Of a DNA stretch of 64,000 nt, positions 18,541 to 28,802 are shown piece by piece. The translations under genes were made by a program, and so were the position numbers. The stretch comes from Campylobacterales bacterium (GTDB lineage: Bacteria; Campylobacterota; Campylobacteria; Campylobacterales; Sulfurimonadaceae). The first letter of the stretch is position 1, and each line of letters starts with the position of its first letter. The notes under the pieces were generated by a model, which was not told where the DNA came from, did not search any database, and was given only the letters and a program-made list of their open reading frames with translations. The stretch lies in assembly GCA_016938735.1 (NCBI GenBank), contig JAFGUB010000009.1, positions 62,001 to 126,000 of the forward strand. The letters are read 5' to 3'.

Positions 18541-19008
18541 ATGACCGTTACCGTCTCTCATCTGGATGCGATGCGTTTTGAAGCGCAGACCGCCAACGGC
18601 TCTTTTGTGATTGATTGTCCCGTGATCTCGCCAATCGAATATTTTTTAAGCGGATTGATTGCCTGTAGTGCGTCGGATATGATCGCGATTCCCAGCAACC
18701 AAGGCAAAACGGTGCGCAACCTCAGTGTTAGAGGCGATGTGGTGCGCAACGGTGATTTCCCTAAAAAGTTCAATACGCTGCATCTCGTTTATCAATTTGA
18801 TTCGGATGCTGACGACACCACGGCGCTGCGCTGGGTGATGGCGAGTATCGAGACCTACTGCTCTACCATCAATACCGTGCGTCAAAGCGTCGAGATCAGC
18901 TATGATGTGATCCATAACGGCGTCACACTGCGAAGCGATGAGAAGATTATCAGCGGAGGCGGCGGTGTTGCGTTTGATATGGGCAGTATAGAGAGCTGTC
19001 CGGCTTAA
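18541..19008 (+). CDS. OsmC/Ohr-family protein
   Basis: 155-residue cytoplasmic protein of the OsmC fold. The fold helix reads SPIEYFLSGLIACSASDMIAI, which carries one of the two expected cysteines. The second family cysteine falls in VMASIETYCSTINTVRQSVEI. OsmC and Ohr proteins reduce organic hydroperoxides, but relatives with other roles exist, so activity is inferred only. AAGGA lies before the ATG, three bases after argH. It converges on the HIT gene with a shared hairpin between them. Confidence 0.8.
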   Translation: MTVTVSHLDAMRFEAQTANGSFVIDCPVISPIEYFLSGLIACSASDMIAIPSNQGKTVRNLSVRGDVVRNGDFPKKFNTLHLVYQFDSDADDTTALRWVMASIETYCSTINTVRQSVEISYDVIHNGVTLRSDEKIISGGGGVAFDMGSIESCPA

Positions 19009-19029
19009 GCAGCCTTACATGCAAGCGCC

Positions 19030-19050
19030 GACTTCCCTTTAGAGGAAGTC
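19030..19050. terminator. Hairpin between convergent osmC and HIT genes
   Basis: GACTTCC, a seven-base loop, then GGAAGTC form a perfect seven-base stem, followed on the plus strand by TTTC. It overlaps the last codons of the HIT gene (stop at 19039). It may serve as a two-way terminator, although the T-run is short. Confidence 0.5.
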
Positions 19051-19395
19051 TTTCGGGTCGGCATCGGCAAAGTGTCCCCATGAGAGTTTGGCACCCCCAA
19101 GCAGATGAAAGTGCAGATGTTTTACCTCCTGCCCTCCGTTATCCCCGATATTCGTAATGACTCTATATCCTGATTGATCGACATTCACATGCTTCGCGAC
19201 TTGTTGGATAAACGGGGTCATGTCGCGCATCATCTCCGATGAGAGTTCATTGAAGCTGTCCACATGCTGTTTGGGAATCACCAAAATATGTACCGGCGCT
19301 TTGGGGTTGATATCATGAAACGCCACGAAGTCGTCATTTTCCAAGACTTTGTTCGAGGGGATTTCACGGTTGACGATTTTGCAGAAAATACACAT
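19039..19395 (-). CDS. HIT family nucleotide-binding protein (HINT type)
   Basis: 118-residue histidine-triad protein; the family hydrolyses nucleoside phosphoramidates such as AMP-lysine. It begins MCIFCKIVNREIPSNKVLE, which carries the paired cysteines found in HINT proteins. NINPKAPVH-type residues follow (HDINPKAPVHILVIPKQH). VKHLHFHLLGG contains the active-site triad. AAGAGG precedes the ATG. In H. pylori a HIT protein also sits next to pheS. It is divergent from pheS and convergent with osmC. Confidence 0.92.
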   Translation of the reverse strand: MCIFCKIVNREIPSNKVLENDDFVAFHDINPKAPVHILVIPKQHVDSFNELSSEMMRDMTPFIQQVAKHVNVDQSGYRVITNIGDNGGQEVKHLHFHLLGGAKLSWGHFADADPKDFL

Positions 19396-19428
19396 ACATT
19401 ATACCTCTTGATTTTTTGTCATTGTAGC

Positions 19429-19438
19429 TTACATGTAA
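19429..19438. repeat. TTACATGTAA palindrome between HIT and pheS
   Basis: Perfect copy in the divergent promoter region, 33 bases upstream of the HIT start. It directly abuts a minus-strand TACAAT-like box. Confidence 0.9.
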
Positions 19439-19494
19439 GCGGTTCTCTCTTAAACCTGGCGTATCTTTGAAGCTGTTTATAAATCACTTTTGAT

Positions 19495-19500
19495 TACAAT
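19495..19500 (+). promoter_or_regulatory. -10 box (TACAAT) of pheS
   Basis: TACAAT 29 bases before the TTG start at 19530, with GGAG as ribosome-binding site at about 19518. Confidence 0.6.
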
Positions 19501-19529
19501 TCGCGCAATTTACCTACGGAGAAACCCTA

Positions 19530-20522
19530 TTGAAAACGTGGTATGAAGCGATCGAGTCGGCTCAGAATGTTGAGCGGATAGAAGAGATACGCATAGCGAT
19601 TTTTGGCAAGAAAGGGGAGCTGGCAGAGGCGTTTGCCGCTATGAAAAATGCGCCCGACGATCAAAAAGCCTCTATTGCCAAAGAGCTCAACGAACACAAA
19701 AACGCTTTGGGTGTTTTGCTGAGTGAGCGCAAAGCGGTGCTGCAGTTGCAAGAGCTTGAAGCCGCTATGAAAGCTGAAGCCATCGATGTGACGCTCTATG
19801 GGCCAACCCCTTTGCGCGGCGCTTTGCATCCGGTGATGGAGACGATGGATCGTATCGTCGATTACTTTGTATCGATGAACTTTTCGGTGCAAACCGGACC
19901 GATGGTGGAAGATGATTTTCATAACTTCGAAGCGCTCAATCTGCCCAAGCACCACCCCGCACGGGACATGCAAGACACTTTTTACTTCAACGATCAGATG
20001 CTGCTGCGCACCCATACGTCGCCCGTACAGATCCGCACGATGCTTCAAAGTAAACCGCCGATTCGTATGATCGCTCCGGGCAGCGTCTTTCGCCGCGACT
20101 ACGACATCACCCACACGCCGATGTTTCATCAGGTAGAGGGGCTGCTGGTTGACAAAGAGGGTGCCGTCTCTTTTGCCAACCTCAAATTTATTCTGGAAGA
20201 CTTTTTGAAGTACATGTTCGGCGACGTCAACGTCCGTTTCCGCCCCAGCTTTTTCCCGTTTACGGAGCCCTCCGCGGAAGTGGATATCAGCTGTATCTTC
20301 TGCGGCGGTGAAGGGTGCCGCGTCTGTTCCAAAACGGGCTGGCTTGAGGTGCTCGGTTGCGGTATCGTCGATCCCAACGTTTTTGAAGCGGTCGGCTATA
20401 AGGATGTCAGCGGTTACGCCTTCGGACTTGGGGTTGAGCGTTTTGCGATGCTGATTCACCGCGTCGGCGATTTAAGGTCGCTGTTTGAGGGAGACTTGAG
20501 ACTGTTGGAGCAGATGAGATGA
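19530..20522 (+). CDS. pheS: Phenylalanyl-tRNA synthetase alpha subunit
   Basis: Catalytic subunit of the (alpha-beta)2 class II synthetase. The 330 residues contain an N-terminal coiled-coil region and a catalytic domain: MMETMD-type motif 1 near residue 105, motif 2 around [19 protein letters not shown], and motif 3 with [11 protein letters not shown]-type sequence (read as [14 protein letters not shown]). [17 protein letters not shown] segment with four cysteines may bind zinc, as in some relatives. The start is TTG, supported by GGAG and by the preceding -10 box. It overlaps pheT by 4 bases. Confidence 0.97.
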   Translation: MKTWYEAIESAQNVERIEEIRIAIFGKKGELAEAFAAMKNAPDDQKASIAKELNEHKNALGVLLSERKAVLQLQELEAAMKAEAIDVTLYGPTPLRGALHPVMETMDRIVDYFVSMNFSVQTGPMVEDDFHNFEALNLPKHHPARDMQDTFYFNDQMLLRTHTSPVQIRTMLQSKPPIRMIAPGSVFRRDYDITHTPMFHQVEGLLVDKEGAVSFANLKFILEDFLKYMFGDVNVRFRPSFFPFTEPSAEVDISCIFCGGEGCRVCSKTGWLEVLGCGIVDPNVFEAVGYKDVSGYAFGLGVERFAMLIHRVGDLRSLFEGDLRLLEQMR

Positions 20523-22855
20523 TAGTAACGAAGAGCTGGCTAAACGAGTTTGTCGAGATCAGTGATCTTTCAACGGAGCGTCTGTGTAAAACATTCAATG
20601 CCATCGGTTTGGAGGTGGACAGCGTCACGCACTTTGCGTTGCCGCAAAAGGTGGTTTTGGGCAAGGTGCTGGAGTGTGTCGCGCATCCCGATGCGGGCAA
20701 GCTCAGCGTCTGTCAGGTCGATGTAGGTGGGGCTGTGCGCCAGATCGTTTGCGGCGCATCAAACGTACGCGCCGGTATTTATGTTCCTGTAGCGATGATC
20801 GGAGCCGAAATGCCCGGAGGCTTGGTCATCAAACCCGTGGAGTTGCGCGGTGTGCAGAGCGAGGGGATGATCTGCTCCGCAAGCGAACTCGGTCTGCCCA
20901 AAACGGAAGAGGGGATTATGGTGCTCGATGAGAGCATCGGCGTTTTGGAAGTCGGCAAAGCGCTGCAGCTCTATCCCGCGCTTCAAGATGACCCGATCGA
21001 AATCGAATTGACGGCCAACCGCGGTGACTGCTTGAGTATCCACGGGATTGCCCGCGATGTGAGCGCGGCGCTCAACCGAAGTCTACGCGAGATGCCGGTC
21101 GATACGGAGAAAGAGGGACGCATCGGTATCGGTCGTATCGCCCATCTGCATCAAAGCGAGCCGCTTGAAGCGGATCTCTCCTACCGCGCCGTTGACGTTG
21201 CTTCGCTTGAGCTGCCTGTGCTGGTTCGGCTCCGTCTGGCGATGCTAGAAGAGAGCTATACAACGGAGCTTGAGGGGCTGCTTTTGTATGCGGTACACGC
21301 CACCGGCGTCATTATGCGGCTGTATGACCGCAAGCGTTTTGCCGTATCGGACGAGCAAAAGCTGGTGATCGATCTTGGGCGCGACGATGAGGAGTTTGAA
21401 GTGCTCCGCGGTGCCGATGGGGTGCTCTCATCCATCGGTGTTTCGCAAGAGGAGCAGAGTAAGCCTGAAGCGAACGAAGCCAAGGTGCTGATCGAAGCCA
21501 GTTACGTCGATCCCGAACGGATTGCGCGTAAAATGGCGCAAAGCAAGCGCAAAAGCTCTCCGCTGTACTACCGTAGCGCACGCGGCAGCGAACCCGTGCT
21601 CGATTTTGGCTTGAGCTATTTTTTCGATCTGCTCGCTGCCAATGCGGAGGCTAAGGTCTATGGCGGAAGTATCGACGTACTCCAAAGCGTTCAGCCTTTA
21701 CATGTAACCGTCAGTACGGAGACGATCAACGCCTTTATCGGTGCAAAAATCGAGAAAACGACAATCTTGCAGATTCTCAAAAAACTGGGCTTCGGGATTG
21801 AGAAGTCGCAAGGGGAGCAGTTCGCGGTAGAGGTTCCGCGCTATCGCCACGACATCCAAAACCGTCAGGATATTGTCGAGGAGATCGTCCGTTTGGTAGG
21901 GATTGACAACATCCCCTCCAAGCCCTTTGTTTTCAAAGAGGATTTTCGCTTCAACGATGACTACCGCGCCTATCAAAAACGCCGTGAATACCGTTACAAA
22001 GCAGCCTATAGCGGCTTTTTTGAGAGCGTTCATTTTGTCTTTGGAGAGAAGCAGAAGTTCGAGCAATTCGGCTTTACATGTACGCATGAAAGCAAGGCCT
22101 TGCTCAATCCGATCACGGCCAATTTCGATACCTTGCGCCCCTCGTTGATGCTGGGGCTTTTGGAAGCCGCGAGTCTCAATGCCAAATCGGGACAGAAGCG
22201 GATCGCCCTTTTTGAGATCGGATCGGTTTTTGATCCCCAGCGCCATGAATCCGTGCGTATGGCGATGCTCTGTTCTGGCTACGGGGCACATGAGCGGATC
22301 AGCAACGCAGGCCGTCCTGAAATGATCGATTTTGCGGGTTTCGTTCAAAAAGTCTCAGACGTCATCGGCGCGTTTGAGCTCAAGAGCGTTACGGAGCCGA
22401 CACCTTTGATGCATCCGTATCAAGCGGCTCGGATCGTTCAAAACGGTCAAGAGATCGGGACGCTGTTCCGTCTTCATCCCGAAGTACAGGCGGCTTATGA
22501 TCTGGAGCAGACCTTGGTGTGCGAGCTTGATTTTGTCGCTTTGGACGATACGCTCAAAACGGCAAAGCCTTATTCAAAGTATCAGGCATCCTATAGAGAT
22601 TTGAGTCTCGTCGTATCCGATATACTGAGCTATGAGCAGCTTGCAGAGACGATAGCGCGTAGCAAAAGCGAAGAGGTGATCCGTTTTTATGCGGTCGATC
22701 GCTATAAAGATGCTTCGCTTGGAGCGTCCAGCTCTTTGACGATTCGTTTTGTTTTACAGTCACTCGAAAAAACCCTGAGTGAAGAAGAGATCGCTGCCGT
22801 GATGGATCGTATCTTGAGTGCGCTTGGAAACGAACTTGGGGTGGTGCTACGATGA
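20519..22855 (+). CDS. pheT: Phenylalanyl-tRNA synthetase beta subunit
   Basis: Large structural and editing subunit of PheRS, 778 residues. An EMAP-II-like tRNA-binding domain lies at about 40-150 ([20 protein letters not shown]). The B3/B4 editing region is shorter and more divergent than in E. coli. B5 contains [23 protein letters not shown], followed by a catalytic-like core, and an FDX-ACB anticodon domain closes the protein ([20 protein letters not shown]). It holds one perfect palindrome at 21698 and a near copy at 22074-22083. It overlaps pheS and aroA by 4 bases each. Confidence 0.95.
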   Translation: MIVTKSWLNEFVEISDLSTERLCKTFNAIGLEVDSVTHFALPQKVVLGKVLECVAHPDAGKLSVCQVDVGGAVRQIVCGASNVRAGIYVPVAMIGAEMPGGLVIKPVELRGVQSEGMICSASELGLPKTEEGIMVLDESIGVLEVGKALQLYPALQDDPIEIELTANRGDCLSIHGIARDVSAALNRSLREMPVDTEKEGRIGIGRIAHLHQSEPLEADLSYRAVDVASLELPVLVRLRLAMLEESYTTELEGLLLYAVHATGVIMRLYDRKRFAVSDEQKLVIDLGRDDEEFEVLRGADGVLSSIGVSQEEQSKPEANEAKVLIEASYVDPERIARKMAQSKRKSSPLYYRSARGSEPVLDFGLSYFFDLLAANAEAKVYGGSIDVLQSVQPLHVTVSTETINAFIGAKIEKTTILQILKKLGFGIEKSQGEQFAVEVPRYRHDIQNRQDIVEEIVRLVGIDNIPSKPFVFKEDFRFNDDYRAYQKRREYRYKAAYSGFFESVHFVFGEKQKFEQFGFTCTHESKALLNPITANFDTLRPSLMLGLLEAASLNAKSGQKRIALFEIGSVFDPQRHESVRMAMLCSGYGAHERISNAGRPEMIDFAGFVQKVSDVIGAFELKSVTEPTPLMHPYQAARIVQNGQEIGTLFRLHPEVQAAYDLEQTLVCELDFVALDDTLKTAKPYSKYQASYRDLSLVVSDILSYEQLAETIARSKSEEVIRFYAVDRYKDASLGASSSLTIRFVLQSLEKTLSEEEIAAVMDRILSALGNELGVVLR
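21698..21707. repeat. TTACATGTAA palindrome inside pheT
   Basis: Perfect copy read as Leu-His-Val. Confidence 0.9.
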
Positions 22856-24129
22856 ACTCCTACCGCATTGAGCCGATCGGCTCATTTGAACTTGTGACCA
22901 ATGAGATCGCACCCGACAAGTCCATCTCCCACCGCAGTGCGATGTTTGCGACTTTGGCAGAGGGCAAAACGGTGATACGCAACTTTTTGCGCGCCGAAGA
23001 TACCCTCAATACCCTCAGAATCGTCGAAGCGCTCGGAGCTGAAGTCGAGGACGATGGAGAGGTCATTACCATCGTCTCAAGCGGTATCAAAGAGACGCCG
23101 GAGATTCTTGATTGCGGCAATTCGGGAACAGGTATGCGTCTTTTTTGCGGTCTTTTGGCATCGGCCCAGGGGCACTTTATTTTGACCGGAGATCAATACC
23201 TCAAGCGCCGACCGATGAAGCGCGTGACGGCTCCGCTGCGTGCCATCGGAGCTAAACTTGACGGACGCGAAGGAGGAAATCTCGCACCGCTCAGTATTCG
23301 CGGCGCTTCGCTTAAGGCGTTTCATTATGAGAGCCCGATCGCTTCGGCGCAGGTCAAGAGCGCCATGATTTTGGCGGCTTTGCGAGCGGACGGTACGTGC
23401 ACCTTCGTCGAGCCCGAACTGAGCCGAGACCATACGGAACGGATGCTGCGCGGAATGGGTGCGCGCTTACATGTAGAGGGATTGCGCATCACGATCGAAC
23501 CGCTTGACGGATTGCTCAAACCTCTTGATATTCGCGTGCCTTCAGATCCTTCCAGCGCTTTTTTCTTTGCGGTTGCGGCAGCGATTACGCCGGGTTCTAA
23601 GGTGGTTATTGAAGGGATAACGCTCAATCCGACGCGCATCGAAGCCTTTAAAGTGCTCGAACGCATGGGGGCGAAGATAGACTATACACTGACCGAAGAC
23701 CGTTATGAACCGATCGGAACCATCAGCGTCGAAGCATCACCGCTTAGGGCCGTCGATGTGAGCGAGCATATATCGTGGCTGATCGATGAGCTTCCCGTAC
23801 TCTCCATCGCTATGGCTTGCGCCGAGGGGGTGAGCCGTATTTCAAACGCCGAAGAGCTGCGGGTCAAAGAGAGCGATCGTATCTCTACCGTGGTGCATAA
23901 TCTCCGTCAGTGCGGTATTGAAGTTGAGGAGTATCAAGACGGTTACGCCGTGACCGGCGGAAAGCTATGCTCGGCAAACGTCCAAAGCTACGGAGACCAC
24001 CGTATCGCAATGAGCTTTTTGATTGCGGGGTTACGGTGCGGGATGGAGGTTGATGATGTAGAGTGTATCAACACCTCTTTTCCGAACTTTTTTGAATTGA
24101 TCGAGCGCATCGCCGGTGTACGATCATGA
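22852..24129 (+). CDS. aroA: 3-phosphoshikimate 1-carboxyvinyltransferase (EPSP synthase)
   Basis: Sixth step of the shikimate pathway: transfers enolpyruvyl from PEP to shikimate-3-phosphate. The 425 residues show [19 protein letters not shown], the substrate-binding [45 protein letters not shown] and [15 protein letters not shown]. All are canonical. It overlaps pheT and ispH by 4 bases each, so the four genes pheS-pheT-aroA-ispH are one translationally coupled operon. A near-copy palindrome is at 23467-23476. Confidence 0.97.
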   Translation: MNSYRIEPIGSFELVTNEIAPDKSISHRSAMFATLAEGKTVIRNFLRAEDTLNTLRIVEALGAEVEDDGEVITIVSSGIKETPEILDCGNSGTGMRLFCGLLASAQGHFILTGDQYLKRRPMKRVTAPLRAIGAKLDGREGGNLAPLSIRGASLKAFHYESPIASAQVKSAMILAALRADGTCTFVEPELSRDHTERMLRGMGARLHVEGLRITIEPLDGLLKPLDIRVPSDPSSAFFFAVAAAITPGSKVVIEGITLNPTRIEAFKVLERMGAKIDYTLTEDRYEPIGTISVEASPLRAVDVSEHISWLIDELPVLSIAMACAEGVSRISNAEELRVKESDRISTVVHNLRQCGIEVEEYQDGYAVTGGKLCSANVQSYGDHRIAMSFLIAGLRCGMEVDDVECINTSFPNFFELIERIAGVRS

Positions 24130-24950
24130 CCATCACGCTCGCTGAAAATTACGGGTTTTGTTTCGGCGTCAAGCGTGCTATCAAAATTGCGGAAGAGAAT
24201 CAAAATGCTCAGACCTATGGGCCGCTCATTCACAACGCGCAGGAGATCGAGCGGTTGAAGCGCGATTTCAACGTCGGTTTAAGTACTAATTTGGCTGATT
24301 TTGAACCCGGATCGACGGCTGTGATTCGTACCCACGGGATCCCCAAGCAGGAGCTCGAGACACTGCATTCGAGGGGTGTACATGTAGTGGACGCAACCTG
24401 CCCGTACGTCACCAAACCGCAACAGATTTGCGAAGAGATGAGTGCGGCGGGATATGACATCGTTATTTTTGGTGATGAACATCATCCAGAGATTAAAGGG
24501 GTTAAGAGCTACGCTTCAGGCAATGTTTTTACAGTCTTAAATATTCAAGAGTTAGCGTCACTAAAGCTTAAAGAGAAGGTGGCGTTGGTGGCTCAGACCA
24601 CCCGCAAAGTAGAAGAGTTTTTAGGGATTGCCAACAGCTTGATTACGGCGCACAAAGAGGTACGGGTTTTCAATACGATCTGTAACGCTACGTTTGAAAA
24701 TCAGGATGCGGTAAAGGCTTTGGCCCGCAAATCCGACGTCATGGTCATCATCGGCGGCAAGGATTCATCCAACACAAAACAGCTTCACTCGATAGCGCTG
24801 AGTGAGTGTCTCCACAGCTATCATATTGAGTCCTTTAAAGAGCTTCAACGTGCATGGTTTAATGAAAAAGCGCATTGCGGTGTCAGCGCAGGTGCATCAA
24901 CGCCGGATTGGATCATTCAAGAGGTCATCGATGCTATCGCTGCTTTTTAA
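24126..24950 (+). CDS. ispH: 4-hydroxy-3-methylbut-2-enyl diphosphate reductase
   Basis: Iron-sulfur enzyme that completes the MEP isoprenoid pathway. The 274 residues carry the three cluster cysteines in [24 protein letters not shown] and [11 protein letters not shown], plus VRTHGIP-type (read as [11 protein letters not shown]) and [13 protein letters not shown] at the C-terminus. It supplies precursors for the polyprenyl synthase at 10.6 kb. It is the last gene of the pheS operon. An AT-rich gap of 106 bases with a promoter precedes rpsA. Confidence 0.97.
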   Translation: MTITLAENYGFCFGVKRAIKIAEENQNAQTYGPLIHNAQEIERLKRDFNVGLSTNLADFEPGSTAVIRTHGIPKQELETLHSRGVHVVDATCPYVTKPQQICEEMSAAGYDIVIFGDEHHPEIKGVKSYASGNVFTVLNIQELASLKLKEKVALVAQTTRKVEEFLGIANSLITAHKEVRVFNTICNATFENQDAVKALARKSDVMVIIGGKDSSNTKQLHSIALSECLHSYHIESFKELQRAWFNEKAHCGVSAGASTPDWIIQEVIDAIAAF

Positions 24951-24961
24951 TTTTATAACAG

Positions 24962-24980
24962 ACGAAAATTTTTTTCGCCT
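24962..24980. terminator. Weak AT-rich hairpin after ispH
   Basis: CGAAAA and TTTTCG flank a short T-run just after the ispH stop. It could act as a terminator but the stem is mostly A-T. Confidence 0.35.
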
Positions 24981-25017
24981 ATACAAATAAATCATATAAG
25001 CGTAAGCAACATTTGGG

Positions 25018-25023
25018 TATAAT
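25018..25023 (+). promoter_or_regulatory. -10 box (TATAAT) of rpsA
   Basis: GGGTATAATC stands 33 bases before the ATG at 25057, with AAGGGAA as ribosome-binding site. Confidence 0.7.
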
Positions 25024-25056
25024 CAGCCAATTTTTAAGTTAACAAGGGAAATTGGC

Positions 25057-26712
25057 ATGGGTTTCGAGAACGAAGGGTTCGAAGAAGAAAATTTTGAGCA
25101 GATGCTTGAGGCATCGTTCAAAGAGCAGGAGACGACACGCATTACAGAGGGTGAAATCGTCGAGTTTCAAGAGAGTGATAACAGAGTTTTGGTAGGGATC
25201 GGCGAGAAGTTAGAGGGCGTGCTTTCACTCGATGAGATTCGTGATGAGAGTGGCAATATTCTATTTAGCCTGGGCGACAAAATTACGGTAATGGTTACGG
25301 GTTATTACAACGAACGACCAAAAATTTCGTACAAAAAAGTCCTTGAGCAGCAAAAAATGATCGATTTTATCAAGCAGCACGGCGATAACTTTGAAGATTT
25401 AATCATCGAAGGAGAGATCACCAGGAAAAATCGTGGTGGCTACATTGTCGAAGCAGATGGTGTCAACTTCTTTATGCCGCGTTCTCTTGCCGCGTTCAAA
25501 GAGAACGAAGAGGTGGTTGGCCGCAAGATCAAAGCACAGGTTGTGAAGATCGATCCTGCGGATCAATCAATCGTCGTTTCCAGGCGCAAGCTGTTCAATG
25601 AAGAGCGTAAGAAGAAAAAAGAGATCATCGACACTCTGATTGAAGAGGGGCGCGTGGTTGAGGGTGTCATCAAAAAAATTACTAGCTACGGTATGTTCGT
25701 CGATGTCGGCGGCGTAGATGGGTTGGTGCACTACAACGAAATCAGTTACAAGGGGCCGGTGAATCCTTCCAAGCTCTACAAAGAGGGCGATACCGTTGTC
25801 GTCAAGGCGATTGCCTACGATAAAGAGAAGCGCCACCTCTCTCTTTCGATCAAAGCAGTTCAGTCCGATCCTTGGAAAGAGGTCGAATCAGAATTGGAAG
25901 AGGGCGATACCATCACTGTCACTGTCAACAACCTTGAGCCATACGGTGTGTTTGTAGATCTTGGAAATGATATCGAAGGCTTCTTGCACATTTCCGAAAT
26001 CACATGGGACAAAAATATTAAGCATCCCAAAGATTATCTGAGCGTTGGACAAGAGATTGATGTAGAGGTGATCGAGATTAATTCCGATACCCATAAGCTT
26101 CGCGTCTCTTACAAACGTCTTTTGCCAAAACCCTTTGATGAGTTTATGAAAAAACATAAAGAGGGTGAAATACTTAAGGGGACGGTCTCTTCTGTGACCG
26201 ATTTTGGCGCATTTGTCAAAATCGACGGTGTAGAAGGGTTGTTGCACAACCAAGATGCTTCTTGGGAGAAAAATCTCCGCTGCAAAGATCTCTTCAAAGT
26301 AGGTCAAGAGATTGAAGTGAAAATTGCCAAGATCAATCAAGATGATCAAAAAATCTCACTCAACCGCAAATCGCTCGAAGAGAGTCCTATCGAGAAGTAT
26401 GCCAAGGCGCACAAGATCAATGAAATGGTGAACGGAACGATCCGTGATATTAAAGACTTCGGCGTCTTTGTTTCACTGCAAGACGGTGTTGATGCCTTAA
26501 TCCGTAACGAGGATCTTTATCCTCTGAAAGCTGAAGAGCTCCAGATCGGTCAAGCGATTGAAGCGGTGATTGCTGTGGTCGATACCCAGCGTGATCGTAT
26601 TCGTCTTTCGGTCAAAAAGCTTGAGCGCATTAAAGAACAAGCACAGATGGATGAGTTTAACGACGATTCTTCAAACAGTCTTGGGGATTTGATTAAAGAT
26701 AAACTTCGATAA
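25057..26712 (+). CDS. rpsA: 30S ribosomal protein S1
   Basis: Binds mRNA on the 30S subunit and aids initiation. The 551 residues are close to the E. coli length. Six S1/OB-fold repeats are recognisable, at roughly 30-100, 115-180, 200-270, 285-355, 372-440 and 460-530. Later repeats show the typical GVIKKITSYGMFVDVGGVDG, VNNLEPYGVFVDLGNDIEG and VSSVTDFGAFVKIDGVEG. The acidic N-terminus is normal. No copy of the TTACATGTAA palindrome lies in this gene or in its downstream neighbours up to 30.6 kb. Confidence 0.97.
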   Translation: MGFENEGFEEENFEQMLEASFKEQETTRITEGEIVEFQESDNRVLVGIGEKLEGVLSLDEIRDESGNILFSLGDKITVMVTGYYNERPKISYKKVLEQQKMIDFIKQHGDNFEDLIIEGEITRKNRGGYIVEADGVNFFMPRSLAAFKENEEVVGRKIKAQVVKIDPADQSIVVSRRKLFNEERKKKKEIIDTLIEEGRVVEGVIKKITSYGMFVDVGGVDGLVHYNEISYKGPVNPSKLYKEGDTVVVKAIAYDKEKRHLSLSIKAVQSDPWKEVESELEEGDTITVTVNNLEPYGVFVDLGNDIEGFLHISEITWDKNIKHPKDYLSVGQEIDVEVIEINSDTHKLRVSYKRLLPKPFDEFMKKHKEGEILKGTVSSVTDFGAFVKIDGVEGLLHNQDASWEKNLRCKDLFKVGQEIEVKIAKINQDDQKISLNRKSLEESPIEKYAKAHKINEMVNGTIRDIKDFGVFVSLQDGVDALIRNEDLYPLKAEELQIGQAIEAVIAVVDTQRDRIRLSVKKLERIKEQAQMDEFNDDSSNSLGDLIKDKLR

Positions 26713-26715
26713 TCA

Positions 26716-27219
26716 ATGCACAAAGTAGCCTATTGGTTGACACCGCTGATTGCGCTGGGTGTCGCCTTCTTTCTAATAGTGCTGCTGTATACCATCAATC
26801 AGGGGGAAGCTTCTCCCGGTTCACTGCAAAAATCAACGGTGGCTCTCTCGCCAAAAGAGCAGACCTTGGTTGAAAGCGGTTGGCTTGAACGTTTTTCTCA
26901 AAGTGAGCGTCACGGTTATTTTTTCCCTGTTAACGAGATCTATATTAATATTGATCTAAATAGAGACATCACTTTGGAAACAACCTATCAGCTCAAAGCG
27001 ACGATCAAAGATCCCTATCAACTCTTTTGCTTGAAAGAGGAGTTGAAGCACGCCAAATGGCGTTATTTTCTTCAGCAAGACAAGAGCGGTACGCTGTTGT
27101 TGATTCAATCCAAAGAGATTGATCGTCTTCAAAAATTTGTAGAAACACTTAAAAATTATCATATTACGGCAACAGTCTTGCCGTTTAAAGAGGAAGAGGA
27201 ATGGAAAAGTACAAAATAG
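26716..27219 (+). CDS. Single-pass membrane protein between rpsA and serA
   Basis: 167-residue protein with one N-terminal transmembrane helix (LTPLIALGVAFFLIVLLYTI) and a periplasmic alpha/beta domain. Two repeats of similar shape, YQLKATIKDPYQLFCLKEEL and a later LIQSKEIDRLQKFVETLKNY, suggest a small ferredoxin-like or SPOR-like fold, but I would not name it. Its start follows the rpsA stop by three bases and it overlaps serA by 19 bases. H. pylori has an unnamed protein of similar size in this position, as I recall it. Confidence 0.75.
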   Translation: MHKVAYWLTPLIALGVAFFLIVLLYTINQGEASPGSLQKSTVALSPKEQTLVESGWLERFSQSERHGYFFPVNEIYINIDLNRDITLETTYQLKATIKDPYQLFCLKEELKHAKWRYFLQQDKSGTLLLIQSKEIDRLQKFVETLKNYHITATVLPFKEEEEWKSTK

Positions 27220-28787
27220 TCGTTTGTGATCATATCCATGAAGCCGGTTTAAAGATGCTTGAGAGTGACGATCAGATCGAGATGATTTTTGCGGCCGATC
27301 TTGACAAAACCGCTTTGTTGGACGTCGTTGCTACGGCGGATGTCGCCATTACGAGAAGTTCGACCGATGTTGATGCAAAATTTATCGCCGCCGGTAAGAA
27401 CCTTAAAGCGATCGTACGCGCCGGAGTAGGTGTGGACAACGTCGACATCGACGGTTGTTCCAAGGAGGGGATCATCGTCATGAATGTACCGACTGCCAAT
27501 ACCATTGCAGCCGTTGAATTGACAATGACCCATATGCTCTCTTGCATGAGAATGTTTCCCTATTCTCACGATCATCTGAAAAATCAGCGTATCTGGAAGC
27601 GTGAGAAGTGGTACGGCTATGAGCTCAAGGGTAAGCGTCTGGGCATTATTGGATTTGGTAATATCGGAAGCCGCGTCGGTATCCGCTCCCGCGCCTTTGA
27701 GATGGACGTCATCGCTTATGACCCTTATATTCCCGCTTCAAAAGCAACCAATCTGGGCGTGACGTATACCGAAAATTTTGATGATATTCTGGCTTGTGAC
27801 ATCATTACGATCCATACCCCCAAGAACAGTGAGACTGTCGGCATGATCGGCAAAGAGGAGATCGCCAAAATGAAAGACGGTGTTGTCCTAATTAACTGCG
27901 CGCGCGGCGGATTGTATGATGAGGAAGCGCTCTATGAAGGGCTTAAATCAGGAAAAATCCGCTTTGCGGGTATCGATGTGTTCAATAAAGAGCCGGCCAC
28001 CAACCACCCCTTGCTGGATCTTGATAACATCGTCGTCTCTCCTCATCTGGGCGCCAATACCTTTGAATCTCAGTATAACATCGGCGTGCAGGCTGCGCAG
28101 CAGGCGATAGAAGCAGCTAAAGGAATCGCCTATGCCAACGCCTTCAATCTTCCGATTGATGAAACCAAAATTCCTCCTTTTGTGAAGCCATTTTTGGGTC
28201 TAGGTCAGAAGATCGGATTTTTGGCAGCGCAGATGAACCGCGCACCTATGATTTCAATCAAAGTGAGCGGTCAAGGGGCGATTGCCGAGTATGTCGCTTC
28301 GCTCTCAACTTTTGTAACAGTAGGGGCTTTAGCGGAGAGCAGCGGAGATTCGATCAATTATGTGAATGCAGAGTTTATTGCTGCCGAGCGCGGCATCAAG
28401 ATCGAAACTGAGGTTTTACCTGATAGCAATGTCTTTAAAAACCTTATCACCATCAAACTGACCACCGACAAGCAGGTGATCAGCATCGCGGCAACCATCT
28501 ATGATGATGAAGTCGAACGGATTGTCGATATCAACGGATTCGATCTTGACGTTGCCCCCAAAGGGGAGATGATTTTGTTCCGTAATACCGACGTACCGGG
28601 TGTTATTGGACAGGTGGGGACGATCTTGGCTCAAGATAACGTCAACATCGCGGACTTCCGTTTGGGTCGTAACGCGAAGCGTCAAGCTCTGGCGGTCATC
28701 ATCGTGGACTCTCCCGTTTCGATCAAGACCATTGAAAAACTTGCCTCTCTTGAGGCGTGTATCGGTATCGATCACGCCCGTTTATAA
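27201..28787 (+). CDS. serA: D-3-phosphoglycerate dehydrogenase
   Basis: First step of serine synthesis: oxidises 3-phosphoglycerate with NAD. At 528 residues it is the long form, with a catalytic and NAD-binding domain, an intervening domain and a C-terminal ACT regulatory domain (about 455-528, MILFRNTDVPGVIGQVGTIL). GIIGFGNIGSRVGIRSRAF is the nucleotide loop. Catalytic arginine, glutamate and histidine fall in INCARGGLYDEEALY, FNKEPAT and VSPHLGANTFES. GAGGAAGAGGA precedes the ATG. It faces the minus-strand Big2 gene, with 15 bases between stops. Confidence 0.97.
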   Translation: MEKYKIVVCDHIHEAGLKMLESDDQIEMIFAADLDKTALLDVVATADVAITRSSTDVDAKFIAAGKNLKAIVRAGVGVDNVDIDGCSKEGIIVMNVPTANTIAAVELTMTHMLSCMRMFPYSHDHLKNQRIWKREKWYGYELKGKRLGIIGFGNIGSRVGIRSRAFEMDVIAYDPYIPASKATNLGVTYTENFDDILACDIITIHTPKNSETVGMIGKEEIAKMKDGVVLINCARGGLYDEEALYEGLKSGKIRFAGIDVFNKEPATNHPLLDLDNIVVSPHLGANTFESQYNIGVQAAQQAIEAAKGIAYANAFNLPIDETKIPPFVKPFLGLGQKIGFLAAQMNRAPMISIKVSGQGAIAEYVASLSTFVTVGALAESSGDSINYVNAEFIAAERGIKIETEVLPDSNVFKNLITIKLTTDKQVISIAATIYDDEVERIVDINGFDLDVAPKGEMILFRNTDVPGVIGQVGTILAQDNVNIADFRLGRNAKRQALAVIIVDSPVSIKTIEKLASLEACIGIDHARL

Positions 28788-28802
28788 TCCGTATGTCTCT
28801 CT

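Noticed and set aside
19015-19024. TTACATGCAA between osmC and HIT
   Set aside because: The mismatch breaks the ACATGT core, so it was not counted among the palindrome sites.
20210-20219. GTACATGTTC in pheS
   Set aside because: Only the ACATGT core is kept; flanks do not match, and this is expected by chance.
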